Source: Albugo candida
Lineage: Eukaryota; Oomycota; Peronosporomycetes; Albuginales
Reading direction: 5' to 3'
Assembly: GCA_040437565.1 (NCBI GenBank)
Contig: JBDOQK010000006.1
Location: 372,001 to 436,000, forward strand
DNA length: 64,000 nucleotides
Shown: positions 45,719-55,696 of the stretch, in pieces
Layout of the letters: every line of letters begins with the position of its first letter
Numbering within the stretch: position 1 is the first letter of the stretch
Translations under genes and position numbers: made by a program
Notes under the pieces: generated by a model
Told to the model about the DNA's origin: nothing
The model's database searches: none
Seen by the model: the letters and a program-made list of their open reading frames with translations, nothing else

Positions 45719-47065
45719 TTATGCTCGAAGTCTCGGTTGTTTGACTGTGGCCGCACTCAACTGAAGAAATATGAGAAAGAATATGTACAGAATCAGTAAT
45801 CCAATGCTCGTAGTCAGTGCACGTCGACTAGTTTGAAAGAAGGAAAGCATAGTCTCCTGCAAGTCTTTGTGCTCGACAAAAGTTCCCGTCTTTTTCGACT
45901 GTGTGACTAAGAACTGATGAATGACGTTGCAATCTGTCGGATTGATTGATGTTTGATTGCGAGCTGCTTCATCTGGACGCTCCATCTGAGTCGCGTGGGG
46001 GTACAAAGTACTTAGTAACTTGATGGTCGCGTTTCTATCGGAATTGTCATTTAATGCGAGAAATGTATGCCTGACGCCCGAGCTTCCCAAATCTCCAATT
46101 TGGTGGCTCGCTGATGGGTAGAGTACCTTGTAATTCATCCATTCCTCTAGAGTGAGTAATGTAAAGTCAATCTCAAGCTCTTGGTTCCCTTGATGGAGCA
46201 TATAATAATGGTGAAGTAGCGGTAGAACCAAGTCATCTCCTTTACGGCTCTGTTGACGCAAAAAGTCGCCGAAAATGTCATTCACTCGATACATTGCGCG
46301 ACGACTGTACATGCGTGGGGCATTTTTGAGAACGTATACTTTCCGCGTTCGCCCCCACTGTTTCCCAACTTCCATCTGTGTACGGATTGTGGATTTCGAC
46401 AAGAATCCAAGCTGGGTTTTGTAGTGTTTGTATGGCAGCAGATTCGCCGTAATGGCAAGCGGTCTGATACCTCCATTGCAGGTGAAGAGATCGTGAGGGT
46501 CCGTGGCATTGAGAAATAAAAAGTCTCCATTCATATGTATGTAAAATTCCGATAGACCAGGAATCCGATGCAAATACTGTTCGACCACGGCGCTATGCAT
46601 ACCCTGAAGCAGGTCATCCTGATTGATCAGTTGGATACGAGGGTGACGTGTATTCAGCCAGCGTGGGAGATGGAACGGAGTCACGATATAAATCCTACCC
46701 AGAAACCACGGCATCGATTCGGATAAGGAGCGTATCGAATGCCTCACTATCTCATCGAATTGATCACTGGAATCATTGACCCCAATATTCCTAACAAATG
46801 TGTCGTTCTTGTCACGATAGCAGCGTGAGCTTGCGTTGGGCCAACTGTACACAATCGATGAACGCCGTAACTTCTCAAACGATTTGATCACACACTTGCC
46901 AGGATACATTGCTTCAAAGTCGATAGAGACCTCAGTGTACTTGGCTTTGTGCTGTATATTAAATCCGAGCCCAGGTAGGTCGAGTCGAGACACGTACATC
47001 AGTAAGCCGACGATAGACAAAAAGCCTCCACAAAATGCAGTCAACGCGATTTTGGCAAAACTCAT
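45719..47065 (-). CDS. Stealth-family protein 2 (GlcNAc-1-phosphotransferase-like)
   Basis: A second Stealth protein of about 448 residues from ATG 47065. It has an N-terminal signal anchor (ALTAFCGGFLSIVGLLMYV), SSIVYSWPN (CR1), IVRHSIRSLSESMPWFLG and IYIVTPFHLPRWLN (CR2), IQLINQDDLL, EQYLHRIPGLSEFYIHMNGD (CR3), LPLLHHYYM (CR4) and a C-terminal membrane segment (TTSIGLLILYIFFLIFLQL). It shares the plan of Stealth 1 but differs widely in sequence, so the duplication is old or the two came separately. CR3 reads HMNGDF where Stealth 1 has HMNDDY, so one usually conserved aspartate is changed. Acceptor specificity cannot be predicted. Confidence 0.88.
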   Translation of the reverse strand: MSFAKIALTAFCGGFLSIVGLLMYVSRLDLPGLGFNIQHKAKYTEVSIDFEAMYPGKCVIKSFEKLRRSSIVYSWPNASSRCYRDKNDTFVRNIGVNDSSDQFDEIVRHSIRSLSESMPWFLGRIYIVTPFHLPRWLNTRHPRIQLINQDDLLQGMHSAVVEQYLHRIPGLSEFYIHMNGDFLFLNATDPHDLFTCNGGIRPLAITANLLPYKHYKTQLGFLSKSTIRTQMEVGKQWGRTRKVYVLKNAPRMYSRRAMYRVNDIFGDFLRQQSRKGDDLVLPLLHHYYMLHQGNQELEIDFTLLTLEEWMNYKVLYPSASHQIGDLGSSGVRHTFLALNDNSDRNATIKLLSTLYPHATQMERPDEAARNQTSINPTDCNVIHQFLVTQSKKTGTFVEHKDLQETMLSFFQTSRRALTTSIGLLILYIFFLIFLQLSAATVKQPRLRA

Positions 47066-47421
47066 CGATCTCACACGTTCAGCTCACAAAAAAACAAAAA
47101 GTGATTCTGCGCACCAGTGGAATTCTTCGCAACTATCGAATCGAAATTGTGCAACATTTTTAAGAAAATTCGCGTTCGAATTAATAATGCGTGCAACTGT
47201 CGCCTCACTGCATTTAGTGGCTCAGGTTTACGCGAGCACGAGAATGGATCCAATTTTCCAAAACCTTTATAAATGCGGAATTCTCTATGTCTTCGCTGCC
47301 ATCAATTGCTCATAGGATCACATATATAGACTTCTGACCAAGCCTGTAGCATTCTCAATACTGCCGTACCAAACGGATAGCATGCTGACCCCAGTAAATG
47401 CATCACAAATTGCCATCCAAG

Positions 47422-50400
47422 CTATCGAACATCAGCTCGATTCCACGTACTAATCCCACGCTTTGGATGACTGTAATAATACTTCCCAGGAACACTTCGC
47501 GATTCGCGTTTGATCCAGCCCGGTGGAAGCTTTTCAAAATTCTCTGGATGTTGAGCTTGCTGACTAGCACGTTTTTCCATCTCTTCTGGATGGAAATAAC
47601 ATATTTCTTTAAACATGAGCTCTTTCAATTCTGCTTCATCCAATCCGTCCAAATCGAAATAATGAAATGGTTCGACTTGCAAACTCTCTTTTTCTTCACT
47701 GTAATACGCACTCAAATATGGATGTCGCAGAGCGTCCATGACAGAGATTCGTTTGTCGACATCAAACACGAGCATTTTCCAAAGCAAATCTACTGCTTCG
47801 GGATTCGCATTTGGGAATAAAGTCGACACATCCATCCCGGCAACAGCATGCGTCTGACTGAGTAATTGTCGGCCTTTCAATTTGTTAGCTTGGGGATTCT
47901 CAATGAAGGAGTGCTCTTCAGGGACGCCTAGAACGTTCATAATCAGCTGTAATTGATGCACGTACGTTTCTCCAGGAAATAAGGGTTTGCGTCCCAGCAT
48001 TTCGGCAAAAATACAGCCTGCCGCCCACAAGTCGACACCTTCTCCATAGGTGCTTCCAAGCAATAACTCGGGTGCGCGATACCATCGAGTCACAACGTAT
48101 TCTGTCATTCCAACATCGTCCCATTCCTTTGTGCGTGCCAATCCAAAATCACAGATTTTCAGTTGGCAATCGGAATTAATCAATAAATTACTTGGCTTTA
48201 AATCTCGATGAAGAACTCCCGCCTTGTGCATATGACTCAGACCGCTCAGTATTTGGTAGAGGAAATATCGAATGTGATCATCCAAAAGGATTTCTTTGGA
48301 GTAAATGATGCGATGTAGATCCATTTCCATGAGGTCGATAGTCATATACACATCGCGAAAGTCCGTATACGACGGCGGTGGGATCAGATCCATCAAGCTC
48401 AAGATATTCTCATGCATCATATGACGGATCAGTCGGACTTCACGAAGTATCTGCTTCAATTGGTGAAGATGCCAAATGCAGTCAATCACTTTTTTGATAG
48501 CCACATTTCCACCAGTAAGTGTATTTGTCGCAGCAATTACAATCCCATAAGCTCCTCGACCGCAAACTTTAATCAGCTGATAATGGCGAGGAATAGTAAA
48601 TGGAGCTCCACAGACGATAAAAGTGTGCATCGCGTCGTTGTCTTTGCAGACAATCGAGTCGATCGATGGTTTCATTGGAGACGGGAAGCGTTGATGAACA
48701 GTGGAAGTCTTTGTTGCATTCACACAACCGGCTGAATGCGAGCGTTGTTCATTTGCTTCCGGAGATAGTCGAACATGCGCCCATCCGTGTCGTCTTTGGC
48801 TGCTGGATTGACTAGTTGTGCTTTTGGGGTTGGGCTGATACTCCATATTGGCTGATACTCCATCCAAAGTATGGCTGAGACTTCTATTCTCTCTTGAATC
48901 CTCCCGCTCATCATCGACTGGCACCGATCGATTGCTGCTTGGACGCCATTGTAACGCGTACGATCCTGTAGTTGTCAAACATGAATCCGACGCGCAAGTA
49001 TTCGGTTTGTACTCATCTATCTGACGATCGTGTTCCCAGGAATGCGGCTCGAGCTGATTCTCAGTGAGCGGGCTGCACACTTGTGGAGAAACCTTGACAC
49101 CTGATCCACCGGGCGATACTGACCGACATGAGATTCCGAGTAAGATTTTACCGCAGTATTCCCCTTTGGTATTACTCAGCGTGTACCATCGACTATCGGA
49201 AGCGATCGCGATTTCCTCATCTCTTTTGGAAAGGTTTCGAGCTGACATCAGATATCGAGCGATATTCACAGTGGCTTGGGCTACTTTTCCATCCGATCCC
49301 GATACAGCTATCCCAAGCTTTACACGTCCGTGGTCGACCAACTCAATCAGCAGGGAGCATGTTCCAATGACATCTGAAAATGGTAGCATGATCATGTGGT
49401 TCCATAAAGGATTGGTCGTTTCTATCTCAAAGTCACCCAAATCTCGCGGTGGGCCGGTCATATTGTGGAATTGATCCGTATGGGCTCCAGAAGTATGGTT
49501 AGACGACTCGTAGGATGGTAAGCTGTTTGCAGCAGTGGCTGCAGCCGCATGCAGTAAATTGATTCCGGTGTTCAGTTTTCGCGTCAAACTCACCGGAACA
49601 GCGATTCCAGCAATCATAGTCGATGCAGTACCGGAAATTCGATGTGCATCGCAGATTCCACGAACGCGTTGTTCTTTTTCTCCATGGATGACCGATAAGC
49701 GCACTCTTGGAGATTTGATGGGTCTTTTTTGTGTGGAGCCCGTTTTGATTCCATTCCCTTGCATGACACGTACAACCAGCACTCCATGTTTTCCATGTTC
49801 CGCATCCACTTCATTGAAATCCTGTGGCAATTTTAACGTCGTTGCTGCTCCAGGGACCTTGAATACTGCTGACGCAGCGACTACATCGCCGTTGATCTCG
49901 AATCGCGTCAGTTTTCCATTTTCAGAAAATGTGAATTTATGGACCCAATTTTGAATGAATTTCCGTCGATCTTTTTGGTTCTCCATTTCTTCTTTCCCGG
50001 AAGCCACTGCGATAGAGTTTTCCACGCTGAGTCCTCCAATCTTGAAATTGGTCCAGATCGTGTGTTTCGCAAACTCATTCATAAAGGTGACGACACCCTC
50101 GTGACCTCGATACGCGCCATGGAAGGGAACCGAAGGTGGGTAATTGGAGCAGAAAATGACATCTTTATCCAAGAGACGAAAGAATCGGGTAAATACTTGC
50201 TCGGATGGAGGTGGGAGCGTCACAGCCATATCGCCGTCAGTTCTCCAGCTCCCATAATACGCTGTATATAGCACCACCAACATGGCGTAAAACTCCTCCA
50301 TATCGAGCGGTGTCACTGGCAAACCGGGTAATGCGACGAGTGCTTCGAGACCCAAACGCATCCAAATCACTTTTTCTACCGGGTTGCTAGCATTCAGCTG

Positions 50401-51576
50401 TAAAGTCTTTTTATCCTCGGTGATGAAAGTGAGTCCATTCACACGCGTCGACGAGTCTTTCACGCCAGCGAGTGTGTACGCATGACAGGTGGTGTTTGAA
50501 CTCGATGTTGCAACGAAAGAGCTTCGTGTACGATCGCCTGACGGCGCTGTTGGTTCCATTTGAGGTGTCTGTTGGAGCTTTGGTTCATCTGCGGTTGCGA
50601 GATACGCCTCTTTCGATGGAAATCGACGGAGGACTTTGCCTTCTAAAACATAGAAATGCTTTTCCACCCGACGGAGCCATTCACTACGCCGACTTAATGT
50701 CCCTTTCCATTGTACAAATTCATGGTAGAAAGGCTCTTCATTCGCTCGTACATAATGACCCAAATCGGTCAATTCTCGAGCGGTATCTGACTGCAAGGGA
50801 GAAACAACGCTATCTGTTTCACAATTTTTCGAGGGAGTTTGTCTTTGTGTGCTTGCTTCCACACATTCGATCTTTGGTGCGGTATTGGCATCTTCCTCTG
50901 TTCCTAATGTTTCAATATTGCCATCAGTGCCATTTTCTGTTCGATCTTTGATGAGCTTCTCGCCCAAAATGCTCAAAAATGGATTCTGTGACGCTGAAAG
51001 ACGTTGCGCAGAAGCTCGATAGAGCTCATTTTCCCTTCCATGAAGTGAATGTTTGGCGTCCTCCATCATCTCATTAGCTCGTTCGGAGATTCGGCCTTGT
51101 TGGCACCAATGTAGTCGATGGCATTTGGCATCGTCCCATTGCGAATTCTGACTGTATGGATGCGTTATAGAGCGTCGAAGGGAGGGATATGAGTGCCGTT
51201 CCTGTACTTCTGATAGCTCACAGTCTTCTTCCGGACATTCGCGATCCCGTGCTGTGCCCTCGTGGACCATACTCGAATCTCCCGCTGTATTTTCATCGAT
51301 TTCCAAGCCAAACGTATCATTTTCCTTTTTATTTTCAGAATCAGCGCTTCGTAAGCATTCGATTGATTGGTCTGAATCCACACGGTGATCGTTCAGGCCT
51401 CCATTCCATGATCCCATTCTGAAGGAAGCTCGAGTCCAAACAGCGCCTTCCGATTGTGTGCGAGAACGGGATTTCGGTTGATTTTTGCTTGTACGGTTCT
51501 CTTTTAAGGGTGTCCTTTGATCGCTTCCTTCCGTGGATTTTGCAGTATATAACAGCGAAGAGCTCCCTTGATCCAT
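47422..51576 (-). CDS. MAP kinase with PH, NTF2-like, C2 and WW domains
   Basis: One uninterrupted frame; residue numbers here count from the upstream ATG at 51798. In order: a disordered, serine-rich N-terminal part; a PH domain (about 356-488, QWKGTLSRRSEWLRRVEKHF); an NTF2/SnoaL-like domain (about 536-646, TRFFRLLDKDVIFCSNYPPS); a C2-like domain (about 666-906); a MAP kinase domain (about 1066-1360) with GRGAYGIV, AIKK, HRDLKPSNLL, DFGLAR and the ERK-type activation loop TEYVVTRWYRAPE; and a WW domain near the end (LPPGWIKR, KYYYSHP, GISTW). All kinase catalytic residues are visible. The ATG at 51798 would overlap the opposite-strand gene that starts at 51705; the next in-frame ATG (51576, MDQGSSSLLYTAK) avoids this and is preferred. 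The PH and C2 domains suggest membrane targeting, and the WW domain binding to proline-rich partners. This is inference. Confidence 0.9.
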   Translation of the reverse strand: MDQGSSSLLYTAKSTEGSDQRTPLKENRTSKNQPKSRSRTQSEGAVWTRASFRMGSWNGGLNDHRVDSDQSIECLRSADSENKKENDTFGLEIDENTAGDSSMVHEGTARDRECPEEDCELSEVQERHSYPSLRRSITHPYSQNSQWDDAKCHRLHWCQQGRISERANEMMEDAKHSLHGRENELYRASAQRLSASQNPFLSILGEKLIKDRTENGTDGNIETLGTEEDANTAPKIECVEASTQRQTPSKNCETDSVVSPLQSDTARELTDLGHYVRANEEPFYHEFVQWKGTLSRRSEWLRRVEKHFYVLEGKVLRRFPSKEAYLATADEPKLQQTPQMEPTAPSGDRTRSSFVATSSSNTTCHAYTLAGVKDSSTRVNGLTFITEDKKTLQLNASNPVEKVIWMRLGLEALVALPGLPVTPLDMEEFYAMLVVLYTAYYGSWRTDGDMAVTLPPPSEQVFTRFFRLLDKDVIFCSNYPPSVPFHGAYRGHEGVVTFMNEFAKHTIWTNFKIGGLSVENSIAVASGKEEMENQKDRRKFIQNWVHKFTFSENGKLTRFEINGDVVAASAVFKVPGAATTLKLPQDFNEVDAEHGKHGVLVVRVMQGNGIKTGSTQKRPIKSPRVRLSVIHGEKEQRVRGICDAHRISGTASTMIAGIAVPVSLTRKLNTGINLLHAAAATAANSLPSYESSNHTSGAHTDQFHNMTGPPRDLGDFEIETTNPLWNHMIMLPFSDVIGTCSLLIELVDHGRVKLGIAVSGSDGKVAQATVNIARYLMSARNLSKRDEEIAIASDSRWYTLSNTKGEYCGKILLGISCRSVSPGGSGVKVSPQVCSPLTENQLEPHSWEHDRQIDEYKPNTCASDSCLTTTGSYALQWRPSSNRSVPVDDEREDSRENRSLSHTLDGVSANMEYQPNPKSTTSQSSSQRRHGWAHVRLSPEANEQRSHSAGCVNATKTSTVHQRFPSPMKPSIDSIVCKDNDAMHTFIVCGAPFTIPRHYQLIKVCGRGAYGIVIAATNTLTGGNVAIKKVIDCIWHLHQLKQILREVRLIRHMMHENILSLMDLIPPPSYTDFRDVYMTIDLMEMDLHRIIYSKEILLDDHIRYFLYQILSGLSHMHKAGVLHRDLKPSNLLINSDCQLKICDFGLARTKEWDDVGMTEYVVTRWYRAPELLLGSTYGEGVDLWAAGCIFAEMLGRKPLFPGETYVHQLQLIMNVLGVPEEHSFIENPQANKLKGRQLLSQTHAVAGMDVSTLFPNANPEAVDLLWKMLVFDVDKRISVMDALRHPYLSAYYSEEKESLQVEPFHYFDLDGLDEAELKELMFKEICYFHPEEMEKRASQQAQHPENFEKLPPGWIKRESRSVPGKYYYSHPKRGISTWNRADVR

Positions 51577-51704
51577 TTTGGATGGGTTTATGACGGAAGG
51601 GACTTCGAACAGATACCGTTTCTCGGCGGTACTACCGGTAGCGTTGAAGCGATGATCGCGGGGTATGCCAACATAGAGGTCTATTGGATCTTGAAAGGAC
51701 ACAA

Positions 51705-54700
51705 ATGGCTGCCAGTGAAATGCAAATGTTCCCAACGGATAGCGCTTACTCTTTTCGACGGAAATTGGAACTGGTTGACAAAATATCGTATTTGACATGT
51801 GATAGAACCGATAAGTCGAGTAGGTTCATTGCAAGCGCAATGCATCCCGTGCGTCAATGGATCGCGGCAATCGATTCTTTGCATAATGGAGAATGTGTGG
51901 TTTGGAACTACAAAACACAAGAAGTCGTGTTCCGCTTCCAATTGAATGCATCCAATGACATGTATCAGGAGATGGATTATGAGGAAAGAGACTCTGATAT
52001 CGCTACTACAACTCTTCCCACCACACTCAATGTTTTATCGCCTTCAGCGCTTGCAAGACAAGCACTAGCCAAAACTACATCTCCTAATAGCTCATATTTG
52101 CGAGTATCTCGTAGATCCTCTTCTCTACAGCTTCTTTTTTACGACTTTGAAGTCATACAGGAGACAGCAAAGGTCCCTATCGAGCGTACTTGGCATAATG
52201 AGTGGCTTATTCTCATCGCTAACAGCCATATTATGACGTTCGACCTCAATCACAACGGATCGGTAGACTATTATGACACCTGCTACCTTTCCTTCTCTTA
52301 TCATTTCGGCCTCAGATGCGGAGACTGTCCTCAGACGAATTCCAAAAAAGTGAGCCGACATGTATCACAGTGTTACCGTGCGGAATGCTCGCAATTGGTA
52401 GCGTCAAGCGATTCAAATTGTAATCAAAGCTCATAAACTTTATTTAAGGATGTCAGGATGGAAGAATACGACTTTGGGATCCTCATATGTGGAAGATGTT
52501 GAGAGTTGTCGAAACAGGACTGACACGAGGTCTTTTCCATCGTTTTCAGAGTTGATATCGCGACTTATTTTGTGTCTTTAGAGCTACAGGATTTGAAGCT
52601 TTTGACGCCTATGAACAGCAGTAAACAATCTTCCGAACAAGAACGATTCGTTGCTGGGCTTTCAGTGGATGGAAAGCTCACGATATGGACCATTGTGCGC
52701 GCATTCAACTCCTGGGAATACGTCAAAGTCTCCGAATTAGAGCTCAAAGTATTTTCCTTCCGAATTGATAAGTACCCAATTCCAACGTTTGCATTTGAAG
52801 GAACTGACAAAGAGCTGGGAATCGACTTTTGGATTTGCTGAGATCAACGTCCATCACGCTCACGAAATGCTCACAATCTCGACAAAAGATGGGACGATTT
52901 ACGTCTTTGATGTTTTTCAATTATATCACGCCGCCAAACCGTAAGCCCATTTTCAAATTCGATGGAAAAGCATATAAAAGTCGATAGTGTGCTATTGATT
53001 GGAATTTTGCCGTCCGTGAAAGCGAATTTCATCGCTGTATTTGCCGGAGTCAAACGCGGGTCCTTCACGATCGCATCGATATCAAGTCTTCATTCCGGGG
53101 TACGAAGCCTTCTCAACTCCATCCGTGGGCCTACATGAGCGTTGTAGATCTCCTTCTCGGACATGATTGTGAAGGGGAGACTCTTTTTGCGAGAGAACAC
53201 CTCAAGCTACTATGAATATGCTTGTGGCCCGGGACACGAGTCGAAAGACCTCTCTACTTTGATTCCACAGGTACGTGAAGATGTAGGAGCGAGGACTTGA
53301 TCCAAGCTGATCTCCTTCTGCTAGTATCACTCCAAGAAGACAAAGATGATGTCACTAACCATAGGCTCAGAAACGAGGAATGAGATCGTTTGCATCGGCA
53401 CCACTTCTGGGCTTCTTGTACTGAAAGCCAGCTTTCTATCACCAAAGTGTGCCCCCATTCTGATTCCACGATCGATCGATAAAGTGCCTCTAATAGCTCT
53501 ACCGAGCAATGATCGTGTCTTGATTCGATTCCTGGAAGAAAGCGGTGTCGAGGGGAAGGATGAGTACAAAATGCAAGATACCGGGATGGAGACGGCTTTG
53601 GAAGCATGCAGGCAGCCCTATCTACAATCAAGTCTTTCGGATTCGACGTACTTGAGCGCTCTTCATCTCGGAGCAGCTCACGGAGAGATTCTTCAAATGG
53701 ACTCGGAGCTACGCAACCAAAAGTCTATCACACTGCACAAAGTCTTTTCGGGTAGTGCTACGTCGATCGCTTGGCATACAGCAATGAATCGCTTTGCTTT
53801 CGTGATGGTTTGTGCTCTGATTTGATTGTAATTCATGCAATCTCATACCTGACGTAGCCTCAAGAACAAAACGAGCAAAACTTGAAAAAACCCAGCAATG
53901 CACGTCGTCGCAACTTTATATTCGGACGAAATTCCAACTCTGATGACGCTGGGTCTCAGCGAAGTCTGCACAATATTCCTTCTCCTTCTTTGTTGGCGGT
54001 GTACGACATTGTTGGGGAAGCTCAAATTGAGCTCATCGATGACTCGTTCACGGCCGGAGACGGTCATATTCTTCATATTTTTTCTGGGCCTTTTCTCGGT
54101 CTCGTACGATATGAATTGGAAGACGTTCCTGGTAGTAATGATACCCTCCCTGACACGAAAAGCAGTGATTCAAGCCCCAATCTTTTCCGAAGAAAACGAC
54201 AGGAGTCAGGTCTGGGTGCGTTTTCCCCCACGCTGAAGGGAGCACAAACGCCTCCCAATTCGACAAATGTGGCAGCCACCGAGCAAAAGATAAAGAAGAC
54301 TTGGATCGAGTTTTACGAATGGGGAGCGAGATCCTCGGCTTCTTTCTCTCTTTGCAAAGTAGGCTCTTCGATCCCGTGCCCGATGGCGATTGCATGGGAG
54401 TCCAAGTCGAATCGATTCTGTGCCTTGCTGTATGATCGAAAGATTGTCATCTACAGCTTTCAGAGAATCGAGTCGAAGGACGAGGAATGCATGAAAAAAC
54501 TCCATGAGATCTCCATAGAGAAAGTTGTCTGCATGAAATGGATTCAGTACACGCTGTTCACGTTGACGACCTCTTCTGTGCACTGCTTCATCATGAGCAA
54601 AACCAGGTACTTTAGCTTCCAGCTTGCAAGCAACAGTGATGGAATTGGATCAGAGAGCACGCTGCCCCACAAAGACCTCGCCATCTTACAAAATATGGCG

Positions 54701-55637
54701 AAATTCGAGTTTCCAAAAGCTCAATACTTACCAAAGCAAATCGTGACCATTTTTGGAGTCAATAAAGAAAAGCTTCTTGTAGCCGATACATCAGCCAACG
54801 TCTATACAATCGATCTCACCAATCAGGTGGTGCAATGCTGCATCTATGTATCGAACGGCCTGCCTGTGGAGGCTCTAAAGACCTTGAAATGTCATATCAC
54901 CAGTGAGTCTGTGACCAAGTTTATCGCCAGTGTCATGGAGGTACCGACGACTTGTTAGCTCTCAAGACGGCTCCTTTGTCATGTCTGTTGTGAAGGGATT
55001 TGGATTCATAAGCGAAGCCCTTGCAGTTCCACGCCTTCCAATACGCTTTGCAACTGAGCTTTGTATAAAGGTATCGTATTTGTACTCTAAAAATTCCGCT
55101 GAGGAGAGTTTGTAGCACAATCGATTCGAAGAGCTTGTGGGTCTACTTGACAAAGTACAAATGGATTCTGACACTGTGATGGTAAGCCACGTCCAATGGA
55201 TGTTGATGCGTGCGTTTTCATAGCGACATGTGGCAGGGCACGTCGGTATTCCAGCGTGGATGTATCGCACTGTATCGTGCCGATCGACTTGAACCGCTGG
55301 AAGCCTTGCACGACAAAGCACAAGCTTCAGTATCTCGGCCAAAGGATACAATTTTCCTGGCTGCGATGCTCGGAGACCACAAAGTGCGTTCCCTTGATCG
55401 ATGGGAATTCGTAGAAACTGATAAGCGTTTGCGTAGAAACATCAGGACGCTCTTCTCGCACATGGAGATTTTGCTTTGGCAATGTATGCGGCCAAGGAAA
55501 AAGATCAAGACACATCTTTGATTTTGGAAAAGTGGAACGAGCATATGCAACTGCCTACAGCGTCTTGGAGAAGCCTACTCGATAAACTGCATCTTGATCC
55601 CGGGCATTCTTGGCTCAAATTGTCTTTGAAGGCATAG
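51705..55637 (+). CDS. WD40-propeller/alpha-solenoid coat-like protein, possible TSET subunit
   Basis: The 5' end reads MAASEMQMFPTD, then FIASAMHPVRQWIAAIDS and ECVVWNYKTQEVVFRFQL, which is WD40-like. An intron ends near 52,315, and another (about 52,402-52,450) joins MLAIG to CQDGRIRLWDPHMWKMLRVV. Further propeller-like exons follow at about 53,346-53,800 and 53,880-54,950. The last part is alpha-helical, and the 3' exon (ALYAAKEKD-type helix, WRSLLDKLHLDPGHSWLKL) ends at 55637. Two propellers followed by a solenoid is the plan of vesicle-coat proteins. The wording around HPxxxWIAA and VVWNYKTQEVV recalls the TWD40/TTRAY subunits of the TSET/TPLATE complex. That assignment is a guess, and exon borders between 52,500 and 53,340 and after 54,950 are uncertain. 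It converges with MLH3, 60 bp apart. Confidence 0.55.
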
Positions 55638-55696
55638 GTACCTTGGGCTTTCATTAGCAATTGTGCTTGTGATAACTTTAGTGTAAATATCAAAAG

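Noticed and set aside
51577-51798. Upstream start of the MAP kinase at 51798
   Set aside because: It would overlap the 5' coding end of the divergent propeller gene by 94 bp; the in-frame ATG at 51576 avoids this.
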